From assembly GCA_963204915.1 (NCBI GenBank), contig CAUJHS010000102.1, forward strand, positions 40,127 to 104,126: DNA of 64,000 nt, written 5' to 3'. Each line of letters opens with the position of its first letter. Position 1 is the first letter of the stretch. The notes below the pieces were generated by a model. It saw only the letters and a program-made list of their open reading frames with translations. It was not told the DNA's origin and made no database searches. Below are positions 16,384-24,858 of this stretch, one piece after another. The DNA is from Planctomycetota bacterium. GTDB taxonomy: Bacteria; Planctomycetota; Planctomycetia; Pirellulales; Pirellulaceae. The position numbers were made by a program, and so were the translations under genes.

Positions 16384-19188
16384 ATGCACCGATTTTTTTT
16401 GATTGCCCTGTTTTGTGCGATCTGGGCCAAGCCACTAACGGGCGCCGAGAGCGCGCCGCCAGATTTTGAAAAAGATGTTGCGCCGGTGCTTCGTCGCTAT
16501 TGCGTCGGATGTCACAATTCAAAAGACCGGGAAGGTGAACTTGCACTAGACACTCATGCGGCGGTGTTCAAAGGCGGGGACAGCGGAGCCGTCATAACGG
16601 ATGGCAAAAGTGGTGAGAGCAAATTGATTCGCGTGCTCACCGGTCAGGACGAGCCCGCGATGCCTCCCGAAGGCGAGCCCAAACCAACGCGGAGTGATAT
16701 TGACGTTATCGCGCGTTGGATTGACGCAGGCGCCCCTGCGCCCCTTGGCTCGCCAGACGCCGAAATGTCTTTTGTTGTACCCAAAATTTCGCCCACCGTT
16801 GCCGTTCGTCGTCCCATTCATGCGGCGACGTTTTCTCCTGACGGCGCCTTCATCGCGATTGCTCGCCATGGTGAAGTCGAATTGCTCCGTGTGGCGGACG
16901 GATCCACGGCGGTGGTTTTCCAAGGTCATACCGGCAATGTGAACGCCGTTTGTTTTTCGCCGGATGGCTCATTGCTTGCGGCAGGCGCCGGCGAACCAGG
17001 ATTGTTCGGCGAGGTTCGCGTTTGGTCTGTTAGCGACGGAAAACTGATTCAGTCGCTCCGAGGCCATCAGGACAGCGTTTACGCGCTGGACATTGGACCA
17101 AGCAGCCAACTCCTTGCGACCGGAAGTTATGACCATGACGTAAAACTATGGGACATTTCAACAGGGCGGGAATTGCGCACGCTCAAGAATCATCAAGGCG
17201 CCGTGTTCGGCGTCGCCTTTCACCCCCGCGGTCACATGTTGGCTAGCGCCAGCGCCGATCGGACCGTGAAACTTTGGAACGTACAGGACGGTAAACGACT
17301 TGACACTTTCGAGCAAGCGACTCAGGAGCTCTACACCCTTGCATTTTACCCCGATGGCAAGCGATTGGCGGCAGGCGGCGCCGACAATCGAATTCGCATT
17401 TGGTCGATTAGCAGTACCGGCGCCGAGGGGGCCAATCCGATTCGGCTTTCACGATTTGGCCATGAGCAAGCGATTTTGCGCCTTGCAATTTCTCGGGATG
17501 GCCGCACGCTTGTGTCAACAGGCGAAGATCGCCTCGTGAAAATCTGGGATGCGAATGACGTGGTGCTACGAGACACGTTGCCGGTGCAACCGGATTGGGT
17601 CGCAGGGCTCACGGTGTCGCATGAGGGCGACGCAGTCTTTGCGGGAAGGTTGGACGGCTCGTTTGAGACATATTCCACAAGCGTCGACCCGATGCAAGTC
17701 GCTGCAGCAGACATGGCCGCAGTTCCTTTAGTGGAAACGCCAGTAGGATCGGCAATTGCTGTCAAATCGTTGGCGCAGTCGGAAGAAGTGGAACCGAACG
17801 ACCTGCCGGAGCAGGCGACTCCCTTGGCGATTCCCGCCGTCGCGAAGGGGCGAATATTTAGCGAAACCAGCAACGACGTCGACCTTTATCGAATTCGTGC
17901 GCTTGCAGGGCAATCTTGGATTATCGAAACCAATGCCGCCCGCAAGGGTTCGCCGCTCGACTCGAAGATTGAGGTATTGAATGTTTCAGGCCAGTCCGTG
18001 CCTCGCGTGTTATTGCAGGCGACACGCGATTCGTGGATCACCTTTCGCGGGATTAACTCCGATCAACTCGACTGCCGTCTTGTGTACTGGGAGGAAATGC
18101 AACTAAACCAATTCCTCTACATGAACGGCGAGGTTTGTAAGTTGTTTCGAGCACCGCAGGGCCCAGACTCGGGATTTCAGTTCTACCCAGGAACAGGTAA
18201 GCGGCACGCTTACTTTGACACAAGCGCCCAAGCGCACGCCTTGGACGAACCTTGCTACATCGTCGCTCCGTTCGCGCCTGGCTCTAAGTTGCCTAACAAC
18301 GGCCTGCCGACGTTCACACTGTACTATGAAAATGACGATGAACGTCGACAATTGCACGGTAAGGATTCCTATCTCGCATTTACCGCTCCTGAAGACGGCG
18401 ATTATTTAGTGCGGGTAAGCGACGTGCGCGGGTTCTCGGGTGAGAATTTCGCGTATGAATTAACTGTGCGTCCGCCTAATCCCGATTTTCAAGTCACCCT
18501 GGCCGGAGGAAAGCTCTCGATTGGAGCTGAGAGCGGCAAGCGATTCATCGCCTCCGTCGACCGGATTGACGGTTTTGACGGTGAAGTTCGGATTGACATC
18601 GAAAACCTTCCGCCAGGCTTTCGTGCGTCAACTCCCTTGACCATTCAAGCTGGTCAAGTGGAAGCGCGGGGAGTCATCAACGCCTTACCGGGCGCACCCG
18701 CGCCAACCGCAGAGGACTGGACGAAAACCAAGATCACCGCTTCCGCTGTTATCGATGGCGCAACGATTACCCATGAAGTAACCGGTATTGGCCCCATTCA
18801 ATTGGTCGACAAACCGAAGATCATTGCCCGCTTGACGTTGCTGTCCGATGACGTTTTCGAGGAATCGACGGATGTAAGTAACGGAGAGCAAGAAGTTGTG
18901 TTACCGGCAGGGACGACGGTGACGTGCCAGTTGACCGTAGCCCGCAATGGCTTTAACGACCGGATTCAGTTTGACATCGACAATTTACCGCATGGAGTTA
19001 TTGTCGATAACATTGGGCTGAATGGCGTGCTCATTCCGGAAGGTGAGACTTCTCGCACGCTCTATTTGACTGCCGCCGACTGGGTTCCTGAAACGCGTCG
19101 CCAGTTCATGGCGGTCGCGAAAGCAGAGGGGGACCAAGCGTCGCTTCCGTTATGGCTGAAGGTCGTTCGCCCCACTTCGGTCGACTGA
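16384..19188 (+). CDS. Exported cytochrome c / WD40 protein with PPC-like domain
   Basis: A 934-residue protein. Residues 1-20 are a signal peptide. A planctomycete cytochrome c (PSD1-like) domain follows, with the haem site CVGCH at 40-44. Residues ~135-450 hold about seven WD40 repeats (FSPDGSLLAAG, LWDISTGRELRTL, LWNVQDGKRLDTF). Residues ~465-560 look like a pre-peptidase C-terminal (PPC) beta-sandwich opening with EVEPNDLPEQA, followed by further beta domains. It is probably a cell-surface electron carrier with a propeller for partner binding. It belongs with the DUF1501 and DUF1549/1553 genes upstream. Confidence 0.87.
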   Translation: MHRFFLIALFCAIWAKPLTGAESAPPDFEKDVAPVLRRYCVGCHNSKDREGELALDTHAAVFKGGDSGAVITDGKSGESKLIRVLTGQDEPAMPPEGEPKPTRSDIDVIARWIDAGAPAPLGSPDAEMSFVVPKISPTVAVRRPIHAATFSPDGAFIAIARHGEVELLRVADGSTAVVFQGHTGNVNAVCFSPDGSLLAAGAGEPGLFGEVRVWSVSDGKLIQSLRGHQDSVYALDIGPSSQLLATGSYDHDVKLWDISTGRELRTLKNHQGAVFGVAFHPRGHMLASASADRTVKLWNVQDGKRLDTFEQATQELYTLAFYPDGKRLAAGGADNRIRIWSISSTGAEGANPIRLSRFGHEQAILRLAISRDGRTLVSTGEDRLVKIWDANDVVLRDTLPVQPDWVAGLTVSHEGDAVFAGRLDGSFETYSTSVDPMQVAAADMAAVPLVETPVGSAIAVKSLAQSEEVEPNDLPEQATPLAIPAVAKGRIFSETSNDVDLYRIRALAGQSWIIETNAARKGSPLDSKIEVLNVSGQSVPRVLLQATRDSWITFRGINSDQLDCRLVYWEEMQLNQFLYMNGEVCKLFRAPQGPDSGFQFYPGTGKRHAYFDTSAQAHALDEPCYIVAPFAPGSKLPNNGLPTFTLYYENDDERRQLHGKDSYLAFTAPEDGDYLVRVSDVRGFSGENFAYELTVRPPNPDFQVTLAGGKLSIGAESGKRFIASVDRIDGFDGEVRIDIENLPPGFRASTPLTIQAGQVEARGVINALPGAPAPTAEDWTKTKITASAVIDGATITHEVTGIGPIQLVDKPKIIARLTLLSDDVFEESTDVSNGEQEVVLPAGTTVTCQLTVARNGFNDRIQFDIDNLPHGVIVDNIGLNGVLIPEGETSRTLYLTAADWVPETRRQFMAVAKAEGDQASLPLWLKVVRPTSVD

Positions 19189-19260
19189 GCGCCACAAATT
19201 ATTCCCACATGCCTCCTGAATAGTGTTTGACGCGAACACCAGATTTACATTCTGGAATTG

Positions 19261-20628
19261 ATGATGCAGTGGACATCTAAGCTCAAGTGGACGGCCGTTG
19301 CGGTACTCTGGTTCGTCGTTACGAACGAGACGGTTCAGGGGGCCTGGCGTGCGGGTGCGGCTTCCATCTCCATCACGCCTGCTCAGCCGATGTGGATGTC
19401 AGGGTACGGCTCGCGTGATCATGTCGCCGAGGGCAAATTGACGGACCTTTGGGCGAAGGCGCTCGTTCTTGAGGATGACAAAAATAATCGTGCTGTGCTC
19501 ATTACGTTGGACCTCGTGGGCATCGATCGGACGCTTTCCCGGTCGGTCTGTAAGAATCTCGCCGAAAAATACGGTTTGCATCGAAATCAGATCGCCATCT
19601 GCACCTCGCACACGCATACGGGCCCTGTGGTCGGTCGCAACTTGGGGCCAATGCATTACTTGCGGCTTGATCAAGCGCAGCAATCGCAAATCGATGCGTA
19701 TACGAATTCGCTTGAGGAGAAAGTGATTTCGGTGGTCGGACAAGCCATTGAAAAACTCGCGCCCGCTCAGTTGGCTCAAGGAAATGGTATTGCAACGTTT
19801 GCGGTAAATCGCCGAAACAATGCGGAGGCGCAGGTCGATGCGCTGCGGAATAAGGGAGAGCTTCGTGGGCCGGTAGATTATGATGTGCCCATACTTTCAG
19901 TGCGAAACGTGGAAGGCGGCCTGGAAGCCGTGGTATTTGGTTATGCTTGCCATGCCACGGTTTTAAGCTCGTATCAATGGTCTGGCGATTATCCCGGGTT
20001 TGCACAGGCGGCGATCGAAAAGTCGCATCCAGGCTGTGTTGCGATGTTTTTCGCAGGTTGCGGAGCCGATCAAAACCCATTGCCGCGACGGACCGTGGAT
20101 CTAGCACAGGCGTACGGAACGCGCCTTGCCGAAAGCGTTGGCGAGGTATTGAGCGGCGTCATGCAACCGCTTGCTAGCGACCTCGGCATGGAATACCAGG
20201 AAATTGCTCTCCCGCTTGGAACACTGCCATCACGCGAGGAAGTCGCCGCAGATACGCAATCGGATAACCCTTTTATCGCGTCACGCGCTCGGATGCTCCT
20301 TGCACAACTTGAAACAACAGGACTCTTGGAAACGTCATATCCCTACCCAATCCAAAGCTGGAAACTGGGAAATGAACTGCGCTGGGTATTTCTCGGCGGG
20401 GAGGTTGTTGTGGATTACTCGCGCCGAATTAAACATGAATTGGGTGCGAGCAATACTTGGTGCGCAGGGTATGCCAATGACGTTATGGCTTATATCCCGT
20501 CCCGCCGCGTATTGATGGAGGGAGGGTATGAAGGCGCCACATCGATGATTTATTATGGACTTCCCACAATATGGGCGCCCGAACTCGAAGAAAAAATCGT
20601 GAACGAGGTACTACGTCAAAACCAATAG
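19261..20628 (+). CDS. Neutral/alkaline ceramidase-like exported hydrolase
   Basis: A 455-residue protein with a signal peptide (~1-27) and the N-terminal domain of neutral/alkaline non-lysosomal ceramidases. HTHTGP (117-122) provides zinc His ligands, and the GYACHAT segment holds another. The neutral ceramidase C-terminal Ig-like domain is absent. Where ceramidases carry the serine segment (N-x-G-D-x-S-P-N type), this protein reads GCGADQNP (266-273), so the classical amidase mechanism is in doubt. The ATG at 19261 is preferred over a TTG at 19258. It lies 72 bases after the WD40 cytochrome, probably in the same transcript. A paralogue is fused into the protein at 47545-52212. Confidence 0.8.
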   Translation: MMQWTSKLKWTAVAVLWFVVTNETVQGAWRAGAASISITPAQPMWMSGYGSRDHVAEGKLTDLWAKALVLEDDKNNRAVLITLDLVGIDRTLSRSVCKNLAEKYGLHRNQIAICTSHTHTGPVVGRNLGPMHYLRLDQAQQSQIDAYTNSLEEKVISVVGQAIEKLAPAQLAQGNGIATFAVNRRNNAEAQVDALRNKGELRGPVDYDVPILSVRNVEGGLEAVVFGYACHATVLSSYQWSGDYPGFAQAAIEKSHPGCVAMFFAGCGADQNPLPRRTVDLAQAYGTRLAESVGEVLSGVMQPLASDLGMEYQEIALPLGTLPSREEVAADTQSDNPFIASRARMLLAQLETTGLLETSYPYPIQSWKLGNELRWVFLGGEVVVDYSRRIKHELGASNTWCAGYANDVMAYIPSRRVLMEGGYEGATSMIYYGLPTIWAPELEEKIVNEVLRQNQ

Positions 20629-20913
20629 CGATTTTTTCGCTGTCGAACCTACCGGCCGAACTTGAGTAAACCGAATGTGTGAAGTACTCTCGTATAGTGT
20701 AGGGCTATTTAAGTCGCCACTCTAAGGAGGGGGGCTGCCTTGAACGCGACCCGCGGTGCACCATTTGCAACGCATCCCACCTCAAACGCTATGGCGGCGT
20801 CGCTTGATGATTGACGGTAACTTCCAAACCGGTGAGAATAAGCCGCGGAAGAGCCGATTCTTCACGCAGCAAGGAATTAACAGGGCAAAACTGGCGTCAG
20901 TGGAGCGTGCTTC

Positions 20914-22011
20914 ATGAATACCGGGTCACTTGCGCCGCAATTGCGTGACCTGGGAGGTTTTGCGCCGACGTTACGCTCTCGGATGCTCCACGATTATGAG
21001 CTAGTGCGACATTTAGAAAGGCCTCACCCTGGTGAATGGTGGTTAGCCACGAAGCGTTCGGATCGGCAGACGGCGGTTCTCTGTTTTATGGCTCGCGAAA
21101 GCGTATCTGATCAACACGTCGCCCTACTGGAGCAAGACCTCCAGCTTGCGATGCGTTTGGCTCCGCATCCGCATATCGCCTCGGTCTTCGCCGCAGAGGT
21201 CAACAACACGCAACTGGCTTGCGCCGCGGCTTATGTGGACGGAGACGATCTGGTGTCGCTCCTTAGCGAAACAGGTCCCATGCCTCTTGACGCCGCGATG
21301 GAATGCGTGCGGCAATGCCTCCTCGGATTGCGGCATGCACACAATCATGGGCTGGCGCACAATGACCTTACGCCTGCGGACCTCATCATAGATTTTGACG
21401 GGGTGCTTAAGATTTGTAATTGGGGATGCACGGTCGTCTCACCTCAATGTGATTTCACCTCGGCCAAGGTTAAAGACTTAAGAGCGGTTGCCAAGATTCT
21501 TCACTTTTTGGTAACCGGTTCGCCGACTCATACGGCGTACAAGGATGACGGGGAAGTCATTGCCAACCCCAGGGCAACGTCAAACACTTGCACCTGCGCG
21601 CAACTGCCCCAGGAGTTGCAAGATTTCTGTGGGCGTTTAGAAACGAGTGGAGCTGAAGGTTTCACTTCTGCCGAAGACGCGATTGCTGCTTGCGATCTCA
21701 TCGCGACCGGCCTGGAAATAGCCACCTACGCGACGGAGCCAGCGTCAGCTCTAGGCGATGTTTCCGCAGTGCGCTCGTTGCATTCAATTGGGCCCGCCGC
21801 GACGGAGGCAAACACAGTTTCGCGTTGCGAGAGCGAGTCTCCCGTTGCGTCAAGAGATAGCTGCGGGGCCGTTGCGGAGAATGCAGCAGCGTCAAACCTT
21901 GCGACGACGGTATGCCGGTCAGATTCGGGTGGCCGTTTGTATTGGGTATGCGGCGTGCTACTCGCCGTGGTCGTGGCGGTGCTCGCAGCCGTGGGCTATC
22001 TTTTGTGGTAA
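20914..22011 (+). CDS. Tail-anchored Ser/Thr kinase-like pseudokinase
   Basis: A 365-residue protein. Residues ~24-240 have the Ser/Thr kinase layout, but the catalytic motifs are broken. The glycine-rich loop lacks its glycines (LVRHLERPHPGEWWLA). The VAIK lysine is missing (TAVLCFM). HRD reads HND (149-151) with the Lys two positions later changed to Thr. DFG reads NWG (169-171). Residues ~255-338 are a Ser/Ala/Thr-rich linker. The last ~22 residues form one membrane helix, so the domain faces the cytoplasm. It probably scaffolds rather than phosphorylates. It is 21 bases upstream of the glutaredoxin-like gene. Confidence 0.72.
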   Translation: MNTGSLAPQLRDLGGFAPTLRSRMLHDYELVRHLERPHPGEWWLATKRSDRQTAVLCFMARESVSDQHVALLEQDLQLAMRLAPHPHIASVFAAEVNNTQLACAAAYVDGDDLVSLLSETGPMPLDAAMECVRQCLLGLRHAHNHGLAHNDLTPADLIIDFDGVLKICNWGCTVVSPQCDFTSAKVKDLRAVAKILHFLVTGSPTHTAYKDDGEVIANPRATSNTCTCAQLPQELQDFCGRLETSGAEGFTSAEDAIAACDLIATGLEIATYATEPASALGDVSAVRSLHSIGPAATEANTVSRCESESPVASRDSCGAVAENAAASNLATTVCRSDSGGRLYWVCGVLLAVVVAVLAAVGYLLW

Positions 22012-22032
22012 TCCTAACTGGCGTACTGTGTT

Positions 22033-22257
22033 ATGCATGTGACCCTGTATACGCGGCAAGGTTGCCACTTATGCGACGATGCCCTTGTGCTATTGCGTCG
22101 GTATGGACTAACCCCTGAAATTGTGGATATTGACGCCGACCCGGAATTGCGGACACAGTTCAACACCTGCGTGCCGGTGGTTGCGATGAATGGTAAAGTT
22201 CGGTTCCGAGGCCGCGTGAACGAAGTTCTGCTCCAACGCCTGCTCGTCGCGTCATGA
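22033..22257 (+). CDS. Glutaredoxin-like protein (DUF836)
   Basis: A 74-residue thioredoxin-fold protein beginning MHVTLYTRQGCHLCDDA. CHLC (residues 11-14) is the redox motif, and VPVVAMNGKVRFRGRV gives the cis-Pro and the last strand. It should catalyse thiol-disulfide exchange, or bind a thiol, in the cytoplasm. It overlaps the next gene at ATGA (22254-22257), a sign of translational coupling. Confidence 0.85.
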   Translation: MHVTLYTRQGCHLCDDALVLLRRYGLTPEIVDIDADPELRTQFNTCVPVVAMNGKVRFRGRVNEVLLQRLLVAS

Positions 22258-22940
22258 ATGTGCTTGGCGTGTTCGCAAAATATTGGGCTGCAGGAGATGT
22301 CAAAACTCGGCTTGCTGCCACCATCGGCGCGCAATCGGCGGCAAATTTCTATCGAGCGTGTTTGTTTACCACGTTAGCGCGGCTTCAACACGTGGGCGAT
22401 CATCGCGTTTTAGCGATTTCGCCTCCGGAACGATTGCCGGACTTCGCGTCGGTGGCGCCTCAAACTTGGCGTATCGTACCACAAGCACCGGGAGATTTGG
22501 GCCATCGCATGCATTGTTTCTTCCGTGAAGAGTTCGCTTCCGGCGCTACGCGCATAGTTTTAATCGGCTCGGATAGTCCCACGGTTCCACGATCGTATCT
22601 TCGGCTCGCCTTCTCCTACTTGGAGCGATTTCCTCTCGTTCTTGGACCTGCCAACGATGGAGGATACTACTTGGTTGGCGCCGCGGGTTGTGTTCCTTTG
22701 ATATTTGACGATATTGCCTGGAGCACGGCCGATGTTTGGCGCCAAACAATGCATTGCTTGGAGCAGCAACAACTGCCGTTTGCTGTTCTGCCAGAATGGT
22801 ATGATGTCGACGAGGCGGAAGATATGCAGAGACTCTATGAAGACCTGTCTCCAAAGGTTCATCAAGACCAGGTTTGGTCCCTACTTTGGCAGGAAGTTCA
22901 ACAGGTTTTTGGAAATCACTCGAACGATGGATCGAAGTAA
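22254..22940 (+). CDS. DUF2064 / TIGR04282-type glycosyltransferase
   Basis: A 228-residue GT-A-like nucleotide-sugar fold. Family markers are FAKYWAAGDVKTRLA (7-21), IGSDSPTVP (~102-110) and GPANDGGYYLVG (~125-136). TIGR04282 members are named after arsenosugar biosynthesis, but the family is broader and this context shows no arsenic gene. The start overlaps the glutaredoxin-like gene, and its stop is 3 bases before the ThiO-like gene. The shared transcript suggests a common pathway that I cannot name. Confidence 0.82.
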   Translation: MNVLGVFAKYWAAGDVKTRLAATIGAQSAANFYRACLFTTLARLQHVGDHRVLAISPPERLPDFASVAPQTWRIVPQAPGDLGHRMHCFFREEFASGATRIVLIGSDSPTVPRSYLRLAFSYLERFPLVLGPANDGGYYLVGAAGCVPLIFDDIAWSTADVWRQTMHCLEQQQLPFAVLPEWYDVDEAEDMQRLYEDLSPKVHQDQVWSLLWQEVQQVFGNHSNDGSK

Positions 22941-22943
22941 ACA

Positions 22944-24071
22944 ATGGTTGACTGTTTGATTGTCGGTGCGGGGATTATTGGTCTCTCGCTGGCATGGGAG
23001 TTAGCCCAACGCGGGCGCATCGTTCAAGTTATCGATCGTGGCGAGCCAGGAAAAGAAGCCTCTTGGGCGGGCGCCGGCATGCTTCCGCCCGCCAAGCGAC
23101 AGCGGGCGCTTCATCCCTTAGATCAGCTTCACGCGATCAGCCATGAACTGCATCCCCACTGGGCTCAGAAATTGTTCGCGGAAACGGGAATTGATAATGG
23201 ATATCGGCCCTGTGGTGCGATTTATGTGGCGCGCAGTGCCGGAGAAGTCGCTTCTCTGACGGCCGCCGTTGAGTCATGGCGCGAAGATGGAATCGTCGTC
23301 GAGCCGATTTTCGTCGACGATCTAGCCGCATTCGAACCGGCGCTTGCTGCTTCCTCGACCGATGCATCAATTCGAAGTTGCTTTCTACTGCCGGAAGAGT
23401 CGCAATTGCGCAATCCGCGTCATATGAAAGCTTTGTACGCGGCATGCCTTCGATGGGGTGTCGAGATCACGTCCGCCGAAGAAGCCCTTGCCTTTGACAT
23501 TCACGCTGGCAGTGTTGTCGCTGTTCGTACAACGCGTCGCGTATGGAGCGCCAAGCAAACGTGTCTTTGTTCGGGCGCTTGGACGGGTGCGTTACTGCAG
23601 CAATTGGGCATTTCCAATGGGATTGATCCTGTTCGTGGGCAAATCGTCCTGTTTCATTGCGAGAGGCCCTTGTTGAATCGGATCGTTATTGAAGGCCAAA
23701 GATATCTCGTGCCGCGAGATGACGGACGTATCCTCGCGGGCTCAACGATGGAAGAAGTTGGGTTCGATAAACGAACGACCGAAGATGGCGTGAATGCACT
23801 GATTCGCTTTGCACGTCAACTTGCGCCGCTCCTATGCGAAGCAGAGATCGAACGCGCGTGGGCGGGATTGCGTCCAGGGACGTTTGATGGCATGCCTTAT
23901 TTGGGTCGCATTCCTGGGTTGTCGAATGCATTCGTGGCGGCTGGGCACTTTCGCAACGGCATACAACTCGCCCCAGCAACGGCTGTGGAGATGGCGAAAC
24001 TGATGTGCGGCGAACCGAACGACGTTGACCTAACGCCGTTTCATGTCGGCCGCCGACGCGACTTCAATTGA
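22944..24071 (+). CDS. thiO: Glycine oxidase ThiO-like FAD enzyme
   Basis: A 375-residue DAO-family oxidase. The FAD-binding Rossmann start is VGAGIIGLSLAWELAQRG, followed by GKEASWAGAGMLPP, a typical ThiO motif. The C-terminal YLGRIPGLSNAFVAAGHFRNGIQLAP also fits. ThiO oxidises glycine to dehydroglycine for the thiazole of thiamin. No thiS, thiG or thiC is nearby, so a broader amine/amino-acid oxidase role is possible. It is the last of four closely spaced genes and converges on the HAD gene with 17 bases between. Confidence 0.82.
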   Translation: MVDCLIVGAGIIGLSLAWELAQRGRIVQVIDRGEPGKEASWAGAGMLPPAKRQRALHPLDQLHAISHELHPHWAQKLFAETGIDNGYRPCGAIYVARSAGEVASLTAAVESWREDGIVVEPIFVDDLAAFEPALAASSTDASIRSCFLLPEESQLRNPRHMKALYAACLRWGVEITSAEEALAFDIHAGSVVAVRTTRRVWSAKQTCLCSGAWTGALLQQLGISNGIDPVRGQIVLFHCERPLLNRIVIEGQRYLVPRDDGRILAGSTMEEVGFDKRTTEDGVNALIRFARQLAPLLCEAEIERAWAGLRPGTFDGMPYLGRIPGLSNAFVAAGHFRNGIQLAPATAVEMAKLMCGEPNDVDLTPFHVGRRRDFN

Positions 24072-24088
24072 CTCGGACGAACAGCACA

Positions 24089-24700
24089 TCAGTAATTCAC
24101 AATAACGCCGCGTTGACGAAGATCTTGCATCAACCGTCTTGCGTTCGTGAACAATACCGCGTCAAATCCGGCTTGAAGCGCTGCGACAACGTTTTCTAGG
24201 CGGTCGTCCGTGAAGAATATCTCGTGCGGCGCTACACCAGCAATTCTTGCGGCGGCGTAATACGTTCGCAGTTCAGGCTTCATTGCGCCAATTTCAAAGC
24301 TGAGCGCGAACACATCAAAAAAGTCTAAGACGCTGTAGCGCGAACGAATGTGATTCCAATGCGCCACACAAGTGTTCGAAAGTACGCCCAAAGGATGACC
24401 AGCGGCCGCCAATCCTGCAATGATCGGCGCCATTGATACGTTGAGTTCAAAAATGGCGCTGGCCGCATATTGAAGTGCGTCGAAATTGGGGCGCGAACCC
24501 GTGCGATGGCAGAATACATCAAAGAACTGTTGGCAAGTGATTTCCCCCCGCTCATACTGCCACTGCACGCCTTCGTCAAAAACTGCTTGCCTAACCACTT
24601 CAGCCGATAATCCCGCGACTTCGCCCATTTGAGAACATGCCAAGTTGTGGTCGAACTTTAACAGGACGTTGCCTAGGTCAAAGTAGAAGAACCGCAGCAT
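24089..24700 (-). CDS. HAD-IA family phosphatase
   Basis: A 203-residue haloacid-dehalogenase hydrolase. Motif I is FDLGNVL (YihX-type, Asn in place of a usual Gly/Asp position), motif II is the Thr/Ser of LSNT, motif III the Lys of MKPELRTY and motif IV is FTDDRLENV. The helical cap lies between motif I and II (subclass I). It resembles YihX-like sugar-1-phosphate phosphatases; the substrate is not predictable. The ATG at 24700 is preceded by a CAGGA-like site. Confidence 0.85.
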   Translation of the reverse strand: MLRFFYFDLGNVLLKFDHNLACSQMGEVAGLSAEVVRQAVFDEGVQWQYERGEITCQQFFDVFCHRTGSRPNFDALQYAASAIFELNVSMAPIIAGLAAAGHPLGVLSNTCVAHWNHIRSRYSVLDFFDVFALSFEIGAMKPELRTYYAAARIAGVAPHEIFFTDDRLENVVAALQAGFDAVLFTNARRLMQDLRQRGVIVNY

Positions 24701-24858
24701 ACGATTGGTTTCCTGGAAGAGGGAGATGTATCCACGAAAGCGGTAGGCGCCTTACGTTGTCCTTACCGTAAAAGTGGCGTCACTTTCCAGCTATCGTTGC
24801 TGCCGTCGCACATGTCCCCCGCAACCAGGATAAAATGGGACAACGTCGTGTCAGTAAA

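Noticed and set aside
20627..20641. AGCGA-TTTTT-TCGCT hairpin at the end of the ceramidase-like gene
   Set aside because: The stem is only 5 bp, it includes part of the stop codon, and the T-run is in the loop, so it is not a usual terminator.
19258..24071. Idea that the pseudokinase cluster is an antiphage system
   Set aside because: No nuclease, toxin, transposase or other defence marker is beside it, and the neighbours are housekeeping or envelope genes.
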